From the NCBI GenBank assembly GCA_963556495.2, contig OY747714.1:52782541-52846540 (forward strand): a DNA stretch of 64,000 bases, written 5' to 3'. Numbering within the stretch: the first letter of the stretch is position 1; each line of letters starts with the position of its first letter. A program made the translations under genes and the position numbers. Under the pieces are notes generated by a model that was given only the letters and a program-made list of their open reading frames with translations, had not been told where the DNA came from and searched no databases. Positions 41,421 to 50,762 of the stretch are shown one piece after another. The DNA is from Valencia hispanica. Lineage: Eukaryota > Chordata > Actinopteri > Cyprinodontiformes > Valenciidae.

Positions 41421-43839
41421 CTCTGATATGTGAATAAAACTTTAATAACCTGACCTCTGATATGTGATCAATACTTTAATAACCTGACCTCTGATATGTG
41501 ATTAATACTTTAATAACCTGACCTCTGATATGTGAATAAAACTTTAATAACCTGACCTCTGATATGTGATTAATACTTTAATAACCTGACCTCTGATATG
41601 TGAATAAAACTTTAATAACCTGACCTCTGATATGTGAATAAAACTTTAATAACCTGACCTCTGATATGTGAATAAAACTTTAATAACCTGAACTCTGATA
41701 TGTGATTATAACTTTAATAACCTGACCTCTGATATGTGAATAAAACCTCTGATTTGTGAATAAAACTTTAATAACCTGACCTCTGATATGTGAATAAAAC
41801 CTCTGATATATGATTAATACTTTAATAACCTGACCTCTGATATGTGATTAATACTTTAATAACCTGACCTCTGATATGTGATTAATACTTTAATAACCTG
41901 ACCTCTTATATGTGATTAATACTTTAATAACCTGACCTCTGATATGTGAATAAAACTTTAATAACCTGACCTCTGATATGTGAATAAAACTTTAATAACC
42001 TGACCTCTGATATGTGATTAAAACTTTAATAACCTGACCTCTTATATGTGATTAATACTTTAATAACCTGACCTCTGATATGTGATTAATACTTTAATAA
42101 CCTGACCTCTGATATGTGATTAAAACTTTAATAACCTGACCTCTGATATGTGATTAATACTTTAATAACCTGACCTCTGAGATGTGAATAAAATTTTTAT
42201 AACCTGACCTCTGAGATGTGAATAAAAACTTTAATAACCTGACCTCTGATATGTGATTAATACTTTAATAACCTGACCTCTGATATGTGAATAAAACTTT
42301 AATAACCTGACCTCTGATATGTGATTAATACTTTAATAACCTGACCTCTGATATGTGATTAATACTTTAATAACCTGACCTCTGATATGTGAATAAAACT
42401 TTAATAACCTGACATCTGATATGTGAATAAAACTTTAATAACCTGACCTCTGATATGTGATTAATACTTTAATAACCTGACCTCTGATATGTGATTAATA
42501 CTTTAATAACCTGACCTCTGATATGTGATTAATACTTTAATAACCTGACCTCTGATATGTGATTAATACTTTAATAACCTGACCTCTGATATGTGAATAA
42601 AACTTTAATAACCTGACCTCTGATATGTGAATAAAACTTTAATAACCTGACCTCTGATATGTGATTAATACTTTAATAACCTGACCTCTGATATGTGATT
42701 AATACTTTAATAACCTGACCTCTGATATGTGAATAATACTTTAATAACCTGACCTCTGATATGTGAATAATACTTTAATAACCTGACCTCTGATATGTGA
42801 ATAAAACCTCTGATATGTGAATAAAACTTTAATAACCTGACCTCTGATATGTGAATAAAACTTTAATAACCTGACCTCTGATATGTGAATAAAACCTCTG
42901 ATATGTGAATAATACTTTAATAACCTGACCTCTGATATGTGATTAATACTTTAATAACCTGACCTCTGATATGTGATTAATACTTTAATAACCTGACCTC
43001 TGATATGTGAATAAAACTTTAATAACCTGACCTCTGATATGTGAATAAAACCTCTGATATGTGAATAAAACTTTAATAACCTGACCTCTGATTTGTGAAT
43101 AAAACTTTAATGACCTGACCTCTGATTTGTGAATAAAACTTTAATAACCTGACCTCTGATATGTGATTAATACTTTAATAACCTGACCTCTTATATGTGA
43201 TTAATACTTTAATAACCTGACCTCTGATATGTGATTAAAACTTTAATAACCTGACCTCTGATTTGTGAATAAAACTTTAATAACCTGACCTCTGATATGT
43301 GATTAATACTTTAATAACCTGACCTCTGATATGTGAATAAAACTTTAATAACCTGACCTCTGATATGTGAATAAAACTTTAATAACCTGACATCTGATAT
43401 GTGATTAATACTTTAATAACCTGACCTCTGATATGTGATTAATACTTTAATAACCTGACCTCTGATATGTGATTAATACTTTAATAACCTGACCTCTGAT
43501 ATGTGAATAAAACTTTAATAACCTGACCTCTGATATGTGAATAAAACCTCTGATTTGTGAATAAAACTTTAATAACCTGACCTCTGATATGTGATTAAAA
43601 CTTTAATAACCTGACCTCTGATTTGTGAATAAAACTTTAATAACCTGACCTCTGATATGTGATTAATACTTTAATAACCTGACCTCTGAGATGTGAATAA
43701 AACTTTAATAACCTGACCTCTGATATGGGATTAATACTTTAATAACCTGACCTCTGATATGTGAATAAAACTTTAATAACCTGACCTCTGATATGTGAAT
43801 AAAACTTTAATAACCTGACCTCTGATATGTGATTAATAC

Positions 43840-44640
43840 TTTAATAACATGACCTCTTATATGTGATTAAAACTTTAATAACCTGACCTCTGAGATGTGA
43901 ATAAAACTTTAATAACCTGACCTCTGATATGTGATTAATACTTTAATAACATGACCTCTTATATGTGATTAAAACTTTAATAACCTGACCTCTGAGATGT
44001 GAATAAAACTTTAATAACCTGACCTCTGAGATGTGAATAAAACTTTAATAACCTGACCTCTGAGATGTGAATAAAACTTTAATAACCTGACCTCTGATAT
44101 GTGATTAATACTTTAATAACATGACCTCTGATATGTTATTAATACTTTAATAACCTGACCTCTGAGATGTGAATAAAACTTTAATAACCTGACCTCTGAG
44201 ATGTGAATAAAACTTTAATAACCTGACCTCTGATATGTGATTAATACTTTAATAACATGACCTCTTATATGTGATTAAAACTTTAATAACCTGACCTCTG
44301 AGATGTGAATAAAACTTTAATAACCTGACCTCTGATATGTGATTAATACTTTAATAACATGACCTCTTATATGTGATTAAAACTTTAATAACCTGACCTC
44401 TGAGATGTGAATAAAACTTTAATAACCTGACCTCTGAGATGTGAATAAAACTTTAATAACCTGACCTCTGAGATGTGAATAAAACTTTAATAACCTGACC
44501 TCTGATATGTGATTAATACTTTAATAACATGACCTCTGATATGTTATTAATACTTTAATAACCTGACCTCTGAGATGTGAATAAAACTTTAATAACCTGA
44601 CCTCTGAGATGTGAATAAAACTTTAATAACCTGACCTCTG
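43840..44640. repeat. Distal higher-order block with CATGACCTCTTATATG variants
   Basis: Variants AACATGACCTCTTATATG and ATATGTTATTAAT recur in order. ATGTTATT lies at 44133 and 44541, an offset of 408 bp or 12 monomers. These variants are confined to the last 2 kb of the array. Confidence 0.7.
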
Positions 44641-45888
44641 ATTTGTGAATAAAACTTTAATAACCTGACCTCTGATATGTGAATAAAACCTCTGATTTGT
44701 GAATAAAACTTTAATAACCTGACCTCTGATATGTGAATAAAACCTCTGATTTGTGAATAAAACTTTAATAACCTGACCTCTGATATGTGATTAATACTTT
44801 AATAACCTGACCTCTGATATGTGATTAATACTTTAATAACCTGACCTCTGATATGTGAATAAAACTTTAATAACCTGACCTCTGATATGTGATTAATACT
44901 TTAATAACCTGACCTCTGATATGTGATTAATACTTTAATAACCTGACCTCTGATATGTGAATAAAACTTTAATAACCTGACCTCTGATATGTGATTAATA
45001 CTTTAATAACCTGACCTCTGAGATGTGAATAAAACTTTAATAACCTGACCTCTGAGATGTGAATTAAACTTTAATAACCTGACCTCTGATATGTGAATAA
45101 TACTTTAATAACCTGACCTCTGATATGTGATTAAAACTTTAATAACCTGACCTCTGATATGTGAATAAAACCTCTGATTTGTGAATAAAACTTTAATAAC
45201 CTGACCTCTGATTTGTGAATAAAACTTTAATAACCTGACCTCTGATATGTGAATAAAACTTTAATAACCTGACCTCTGATATGTGATTAATACTTTAATA
45301 ACCTGACCTCTGATATGTGATTAAAACTTTAATAACCTGACCTCTGATTTGTGAATAAAACTTTAATAACCTGACCTCTGATATGTGATTAAAACTTTAA
45401 TTACCTGACCTCTGATATGTGAATAAAACTTTAATAACCTGACCTCTGATATGTGATTATAACTTTAATAACCTGACCTCTGATATGTGAATAAAACCTC
45501 TGATTTGTGAATAAAACTTTAATAACCTGACCTCTGATATGTGATTAAAACTTTAATAACCTGACCTCTGATTTGTGAATAAAACTTTAATAACCTGACC
45601 TCTGATATGTGATTAATACTTTAATAACCTGACCTCTGATATGTGAATAAAACTTTAATAACCTGACCTCTGATATGTGATCAATACTTTAATAACCTGA
45701 CCTCTGATATGTGATTAATACTTTAATAACCTGACCTCTGATATGTGATTAATACTTTAATAACCTGACCTCTGATATGTGATTAATACTTTAATAACCT
45801 GACCTCTGATATGTGATTAATACTTTAATAACCTGACCTCTGATATGTGATTAATACTTTAATGACCTAACCTCTGATATGTGAATAT

Positions 45889-46148
45889 GAAGAGTCCACA
45901 GCTGAACTGGGAGGTTACAGTGTCCCAGTCAGTAGAGGAGCTGAAACCACCTCCAGCCCCATTTTACACACACCTGCAGTCATGTGAGCGCGTCACATGA
46001 CAAATCTCCCCTGGAACTAGTTTTAATTTCCTGGTGAACTTTGACCTTAGCCTTATGAGCTGTTAGCTGAACCTTCATCCCCTCTGAAGGTGAGGACATG
46101 GTGACTGCTGTGTTCTCTAACTGGAAACATGAATCTGTTTCTGTCATA
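45889..46148. other. Single-copy sequence after the satellite
   Basis: I find no recognisable gene. A minus-strand open stretch at 45980-46186 shows no domain and runs into a transposon end, so I do not call it coding. Confidence 0.4.
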
Positions 46149-46252
46149 CAGTGGTGTGAAAACAGTGTTTTCTTCCTGATCGTCACACTTCAATGTTTCA
46201 GATCATCAAACAAATCTGAATATTAGTCAAAGACAACAAGGAAACACAAACT
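46149..46252 (+). mobile_element. hAT-like transposon end fragment
   Basis: This starts CAGTGGTGTGAAAA, a hAT-style terminus, and continues with CACACTTCAATGTTTCAGA, CATCAAACAAA and ATATTAGTCAAAGA. That order matches a fish hAT-like family I recall. The element is truncated after about 104 bp, with no internal coding sequence and no second end here. Confidence 0.6.
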
Positions 46253-46275
46253 GCTGGCCAAATTGAGACGAGCCT

Positions 46276-46780
46276 TAAAGGTGACATATTATGTAATCTC
46301 ACTTTTTCCATTATTTTGTGTCGCGTTCGTGTCTCTGTTGCCTCTATAATCACTTCAAACATGAATAAAAAACATCCATTCAGTTGTTGCAAATTTTTCC
46401 TGTCAGGAATCTTGTGCTTCTTATTGTGATGTCACTAGCGTAATTTGCATATGACCTCTCCTCACCTGTCAAACTCCGCCCATCATCAGTCAAAATCCAC
46501 CCTCGTCGGATAAACCCCACCCCTCATTTGTCAAACCCCACCCACCAAAGCCATTGCATTTTCATTTAGGCAAACAAACCTGCAGCCTAATGACATCATG
46601 CAGCAGCTAATTTGCATAATAGTGACAGAATCCTCTAAACAGCTCATTATGAAAGGGAAACGATCAAGACTTGAGCTGCTGAGTTTTATGTCAGACTGAT
46701 TTTGTGCAAAGATCTTCATTACCATATTTTGTTCAGAACATAGAGCTATTATAATTAAAAAGAGACATAATGGGGTTAAT
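46276..46780. mobile_element. Short non-autonomous DNA element (MITE-like)
   Basis: This begins TTAAAGGTGACATATTATG and ends with a degenerate inverted counterpart (AAAGAGACATAATGGGGTTAA). The interior has CTAATTTGCATAATAGTGACA and TCAGACTGATTTTGTGCAAAG, a layout I recognise from a common fish non-autonomous element. There is no coding capacity. The superfamily is not assigned. Confidence 0.55.
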
Positions 46781-46899
46781 GGTGGAGACATCTGATCTTA
46801 AATGGAGAAAGTTAGGCCTGAACTGGTTTTACCTGGCAGCTGAAGGAGGAACAGATTCTCTTAATCTCTTCTGATCTCTCACATTATTTTCTATTTTTA

Positions 46900-47345
46900 G
46901 CCTTTTACTATTTTCTTAGTTATTTTATATACCCAGCTTTTAGAGTTACTTCATTTTTTACTTTTGAATTTACTTTAAACTCAAGGACTATGGGAAAACA
47001 AGATGCCTGTTTTTCTCATTTTAATAAGATTTCTGCTGCTGTTATTTGCACAGTTTATATTTCTCATTTCTTTTATATGTTGTGTTTTAAGGCACAAATA
47101 AACATGTAAATATCTTATAATTGTTCAGCTCAGTTGCACATTCCTCAAATCTGAGTATGCCATTTGTATTTTTAATAACTGCACTGTACTTTAGTAATTT
47201 TGTCCTTACTCTACATATATTATTCTTAATACTCCTTTATATATTTTTCTTGTGTAAATCTCAATGCTATAATTACCAGTCACTTTGCTGCTGTTACAGC
47301 TGAATTTCCCCTCAGTGGAGATAAATAAAGGATGATTTTATTCTT
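46900..47345 (+). mobile_element. LINE-type 3' tail
   Basis: AT-rich sequence ends in CTTTGCTGCTGTTACAGCTG, then AATTTCCCC, GATAAATAAAGGAT and a short TTCTATTCC run. This is the usual look of fish L2/Rex-type 3' ends with a simple-repeat tail. No reading frame survives. Confidence 0.5.
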
Positions 47346-48620
47346 CTATTCCACTTTGGCTCAGCTGAGGACTAACTGCTGCAGAGAATAGATGCCAGAG
47401 ATCTGTTGTCCCAAAGTGAATGTGGAAGTAAACACTGGGTACAGAAACGACACGACTTTACTGGTTATGGCCGACAGTGAGAACCAACTTGGCAGCACTG
47501 TTTCAATCGATCAACGGTCTCAGCAGGACAACATTTCTCCCTCAGCGCAAACAAGGCGGCTAGTGAAGGACGCCATATTCTTCATGGCATCTGGATCAGG
47601 AATCAGCCGCTCTGCAGCACAATAACATCTCAACTTCTGCTCTGAAGGAGAAAATGGTGAAGAAATGTCCAGTCAAAACAACAAGACTCCGTCTGAGATA
47701 TTATCAGGACGGGAATCCTGCTCAAAAGCAGATTCTCAGCCCTCGATTCACAGTCTGGATCTACGAAAGAGGATTCAGGCCTCTGGGACTAACAGATCAA
47801 TTTCCCCTCAACCACAACTGCTAATAACAGAAATGTGATGTAAAAGACATTAATTTAAAACCCATAATCTCCCAGCATGCACCTGGATTCTGGTGCTTAT
47901 CAACAGGAGAAACCATAACATTAAAACCAAACGCTGCCGTATTTAAACCAAATCTCAAATTGATCAGTTATCCACCATCAAACCAGTTAAACTCGCTTTA
48001 TTAAACATCAGGTCTTTGTTTCTAATTGATGACCTCATCACTGAGGGCCGCCTTTCTGTTGTTATCTAAAACAGAAACAACAGACATGGTTGAGGCGTAG
48101 CGACACTAGTTTATGACTCAAACTTTAAAAGGTATTCCTGGGGACATTTGACTCTTCTGAGTGTCTCGCTCTCCAGATAAAAGACCCTAACAAAGCTTTA
48201 TTTATAACTTTATATAAAAACAATAAAACTTAGTTCAATGATTTCAGCGTCCTTCTGTCTGTAATATGTGTTGATTATTAATCATTGTGGGGATTTTAAC
48301 ATCCATACTGACAACCTCCAGGATAGACGAGCTAAAACATAAAGTGACTCTCTTCATAACTTCAGCCTGACCCAGAATGTCAAACAACCAACGCACAATA
48401 AAGGACACAGTCTGGACTTTATCAGCAAAGCTTTAACTATATCTGACATCTCGGTAATTAATATTGTTATCTGACCATTTCTCTGTTTTCTTTGAACGTA
48501 GCATTTCTGCTAAACTATGTAGCCACAGTGAGATAACTGTACAAAAGCGTTTTCTAGGGGACAGTTCAGCTGAAACCTTTAAACAAATTTACCCCCCCCC
48601 CCCCTTCATCCTCCAACTCA
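47346..48620 (+). mobile_element. LINE remnant: 5' part and endonuclease domain
   Basis: A decayed plus-strand non-LTR retrotransposon. Near 47997-48030 the frame reads LLNIRS, the usual start of an APE endonuclease. Near 48280-48460 the DNA (GTGGGGATTTTAACATCCA, then CAACGCACAATAAAGGACAC and CTGGACTTTATCAGCAAAG) corresponds to the GDFNIH and THNKGHTLDL motifs. LSDHFSVFFE follows at about 48470-48500. Stops and shifts break it into pieces. An open stretch at 47392-47625 lies upstream and may belong to the same element. It differs from the LINE at 7185-8480. Confidence 0.7.
48592..48604. repeat. Run of 13 C
   Basis: A 13-base C homopolymer lies at the end of the LINE remnant. Its exact length may be unreliable in sequencing. 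Confidence 0.8.
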
Positions 48621-48932
48621 GTAAACATGAAAATATGAGAGCAGATCAGCTTTATTTAGAGATCTTTATATAAAATATCAGTTAATAATGTGCAGAGAGA
48701 TGAACAGGAGGCAGCGGTCTGGTTGGACGTCTGTTTATGATCGAATTAAAACAAGCTGATAAAAGAACCAGTTCCGATTGGTGAACTGGTTCAACAGAAA
48801 TCCTTCAGTTCAATAATGTGAACTGAACTGGTTAATCATAAAGGTAAACTGGGATAAAAATTAAAAAAAAGTCAATTTTCTTGTTTTATAAAAATGTATC
48901 TTCCAGTTTTTAATATTCAGATGATTGATTAG

Positions 48933-48938
48933 TTTATT
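48933..48938 (-). terminator. Candidate polyadenylation signal for the FCRL-like gene
   Basis: TTTATT on the plus strand gives AATAAA on the minus strand, about 150 bases downstream of the stop codon at 49087-49089. A second candidate lies at 48651-48656. Confidence 0.4.
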
Positions 48939-49086
48939 AGACGGGTCAAGGTCCAGTCTGTCTGAGGAAACTGGTCCCAGTTAGAGGACCAGTGAGCTGT
49001 GATTGGATGGAGGATCTAAACCAGACCAATAACATCACAGCCAGATGTTTGACCTCAGACGAACCTTCAGGCCCGGTTCCACGGAT

Positions 49087-49289
49087 TCATGGTTCCTTTA
49101 TCGGATCAGAACCATCAGAACTCAAGAGGATCTCAGCACCTTCCTCCATCTGGGACTCCTGACTAGGATCAGCTCCCATATGGATCCTGATGGTTCCCAT
49201 CACACCGCCCAAGCTTCCAGCATCAGAAGTCGTGATGTCATCCAGCTCTGCAGGCCGCCTGGTCTCCATGGAGACAACAGGGTGGCGTC
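49087..49289 (-). CDS. FCRL-like gene, cytoplasmic tail exon
   Basis: The acceptor CGCCCACAG lies just upstream (49290-49291). The exon enters in phase 1 and reads RHPVVSMETRRPAELDDITT, then a Gly/Ser/Glu/Asp-rich segment ending SDPIKEP and TGA (49087-49089). It gives a tail of about 67 residues. There is no tyrosine, so no ITIM or ITAM is encoded in it, and signalling would need a partner chain or another isoform. It is separated from the transmembrane exon by a 71-bp intron. Confidence 0.75.
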
Positions 49290-49360
49290 CTGTGGGCGGA
49301 GCGACGAGAGGTCAGGTGGAGAGCATCAATGATGCATCAGATGGAGGGTTGGAGATCTAC

Positions 49361-49450
49361 CTGAGTTCCTGCTGCAGCACATCAGCACCAACAGGACGCT
49401 GCAGACGCAGTACGGACAGATGACCAGCAGGTGGCAGAGGAGGTGCAGGA
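49361..49450 (-). CDS. FCRL-like gene, transmembrane exon
   Basis: A 30-codon exon in phase 1 at both ends. The acceptor TGTATCTCAG is at 49451-49452 and the donor TCAG/GTAGAT follows 49361. It reads LHLLCHLLVICPYC, then VCSVLLVLMCC, then SRNS: a Cys-rich hydrophobic span of about 25 residues with no charged residue, followed by a short basic turn. The LLxHLLVxxPY pattern is like that of fish Fc-receptor-like transmembrane exons I recall. It has no membrane-embedded acidic or basic residue of the kind that pairs with adaptor chains, apart from His within the first third. Confidence 0.75.
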
Positions 49451-49452
49451 CT

Positions 49453-49560
49453 GAGATACAGGAGGGAGGAGGAAGAGGAGGAGTGGAGGACGAAGGAGGA
49501 GGAAGAGGAGGTGTGATGGTGTGAGGAAGAGGAGGAAGAGGAGGAGCTGCAGGTACAGGG
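49453..49560. repeat. GGA/GAA-rich purine tract
   Basis: The plus strand is an imperfect run of GGA, GAA and GAG triplets in the intron between Ig D2 and the transmembrane exon. On the coding (minus) strand it is a long pyrimidine tract leading into the acceptor at 49451. Confidence 0.7.
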
Positions 49561-49623
49561 AGAGGGAAGCTGCTTTAGTCTCTGCTCAGCTCATGAAACA
49601 GGAAGTGATGTCACTGTCCTCAC

Positions 49624-49860
49624 CTTTGACCCTCAGGAAGCTGTGAGGAGATTTTCCAAACCTATCGGTGGAGCACCAGTAGGAGCCTTCATCAGCCAGC
49701 TGGACCTCCCTAAGGACCAGTTCTGGTCCAGATCCCAGGCGGCGTCCGTCCATGAAGAAGAACGGCGCGATGATGTCACCATTACTGCGTCTGCAGCGCA
49801 GCGTGACATCACATCCTGCTCTGACGGGGAGCGCTGGGATCTCCAGGATGAGACCTTTAT
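49624..49860 (-). CDS. FCRL-like gene, Ig domain 2
   Basis: A 79-codon Ig exon in phase 1 at both ends. The acceptor TTCTCATCTCCCAG is at 49861-49862 and the donor CAAAG/GTGAGG is at 49622-49623. It reads LILEIPALPVRAG, VTLRC (Cys23), APFFFMDGRRLGSGPELVL, and DEGSYWCSTD (Cys63). The C-strand Trp position is held by FFF, as in D2 domains of the FcR/FCRL family. An additional Cys17 is present. This exon has no internal ATG near its start and is easily missed by simple ORF scans. Confidence 0.82.
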
Positions 49861-50507
49861 CTGGGAGATGAGAAGATCTTCAGCCAGGAGTGGAGAAGGT
49901 CAACATCTAAGATCAGCATCAGGTTACAACTCAGGACCCTGGAGAACCTCAGAGATCTGGACCAAGACCTGAATCTACGTTCTAAAGATCTACTGTGGTG
50001 GAGAACCTCAGAGATCTGGACCATGACCTGAATCTACGTTCTAAAGATCTACTGTGGTGGAGAACCTCAGGAGATCAGGAGTTGATGATCCAACCATCTG
50101 ATCCCAGAAGATCTGGACCATGACCTGAGTCTGGTCAGGAGGAACATGGTGTGACAGGTGTTGGGGAGGTGTTTGGTCGTCCGTCTTTGTTGCAGGAGCA
50201 GAAACTGTTCCTCAGTGAAGATCTCAGGAGAACTTCTCCAGGAACCTCGCTGCATTGGTTCTGCCATGTCTTCCTCCAGGTTCTCAGTTTTTCACTAAAC
50301 TTTGTTCTAGTCCTGAAACTTTCCAACCAAAGATCAATTTTCTGACATCTGACTGTAAAGTTCTACCAGGTTCTACCAGGAACTGGGTCCAGATGTACTG
50401 ATTCATCTGAAGGTTCCCAGACGGATCCTCTATATATCTTAACAGAACAGATTAGACTTAGAGCAGAGACACTGAGACATGGAGTCCATCTGAAGACATC
50501 TTCTCAC
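49861..50507 (-). other. Intron between Ig D1 and Ig D2
   Basis: 647 bp with donor G/GTGAGAAG and acceptor ATCTCCCAG. It contains a 59-bp tandem duplication. Open stretches at 50067-50326 show no Ig features. Confidence 0.6.
49941..50071. repeat. 59-bp tandem duplication
   Basis: GGAGAACCTCAGAGATCTGG begins two nearly identical 59-bp units (49941-49999 and 50000-50058) and a partial third (to about 50071). The two full units differ at one base (CCAAGACC versus CCATGACC). Confidence 0.9.
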
Positions 50508-50762
50508 CCAACACTGTGATGCTGATGTTATCAGTCCTCCGTCCAGAAGATGTTTCACACCAGAAATCTCCACCTGAAGGTCCAGAGAGGTCCAGATCAC
50601 AGGAGGAACCAGAACCACCTGCTTCACAGTCTGCTGTGGGTCCTCCTCTGATTGTCTCCACTGTCCATCCTTCAGCTGTCTGTCCATCATCAACACAACT
50701 CAGAGACACAAAGGAGCCTCCAATGAAGAACTGCTGAAGGTTTGGACTGATGTCGAGAGACA
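50508..50762 (-). CDS. FCRL-like gene, Ig domain 1
   Basis: An 85-codon Ig exon in phase 1 at both ends. The acceptor ATCTGTCCTCCAG has its AG at 50763-50764 and the donor TTGG/GTGAGAAG is at 50506-50507. It reads VSLDISPNLQQFF, VSLSC (Cys23), AEGWTVE (Trp33) and GDFWCETSSG (Cys69), with a second pair Cys46/Cys55. The SPNxxQFF opening and GDFWC are typical of fish Fc-receptor-like D1 domains. The acceptor itself is the unit multiplied in the adjacent minisatellite. The exon also contains a second GTGTCTCTG word about 45 bases inside its start. The open frame running into the array is a by-product of the repeat. Confidence 0.85.

Larger units (their letters stand above)
12169..45888. repeat. 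33.7-kb satellite of a 34-bp monomer (about 990 copies)
   Basis: One uninterrupted head-to-tail array. Each monomer has a core ACCTCTGATATGTG, a variable 8-mer (ATTAATAC, AATAAAAC, ATTAAAAC or AATAATAC) and TTTAATAACCTG. Common variants change the core to GAGATG, GACATG or GATTTG, or the end to AATGACCTG. Short 20-bp monomers lacking TTTAATAACCTGAC recur (for example near 14167, 16281 and 35400-35900), and one 35-bp monomer occurs near 42216. The monomer has essentially no CpG, and 34 is not a multiple of three, so every frame is closed. No other element was seen inserted in the array. The first monomers have CTCTAATAA, and the last ends AATGACCTAACC at about 45870. The copy number is length divided by monomer size and is therefore approximate. 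Confidence 0.97.

Noticed and set aside
12169..45888. CRISPR array
   Set aside because: There are no spacers. Units are contiguous variants of one 34-bp monomer in a eukaryotic setting.
12169..45888. Centromeric satellite with CENP-B boxes
   Set aside because: The monomer has almost no CpG and no CENP-B-like motif. Location cannot be judged from the window.
12169..45888. Nuclear-receptor response array (TGACCT half-site in each monomer)
   Set aside because: A six-base word recurring once per monomer is expected in any tandem repeat, and spacing of 34 bp is not a standard response-element layout.
45980..46392. Short minus-strand ORFs after the satellite
   Set aside because: They run into the hAT-like and MITE-like fragments and show no protein family.
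49045..49972. Plus-strand ORFs at 49045-49423 and 49643-49972
   Set aside because: They lie opposite the FCRL-like tail, transmembrane and Ig D2 exons, whose splice sites and protein motifs are on the minus strand.
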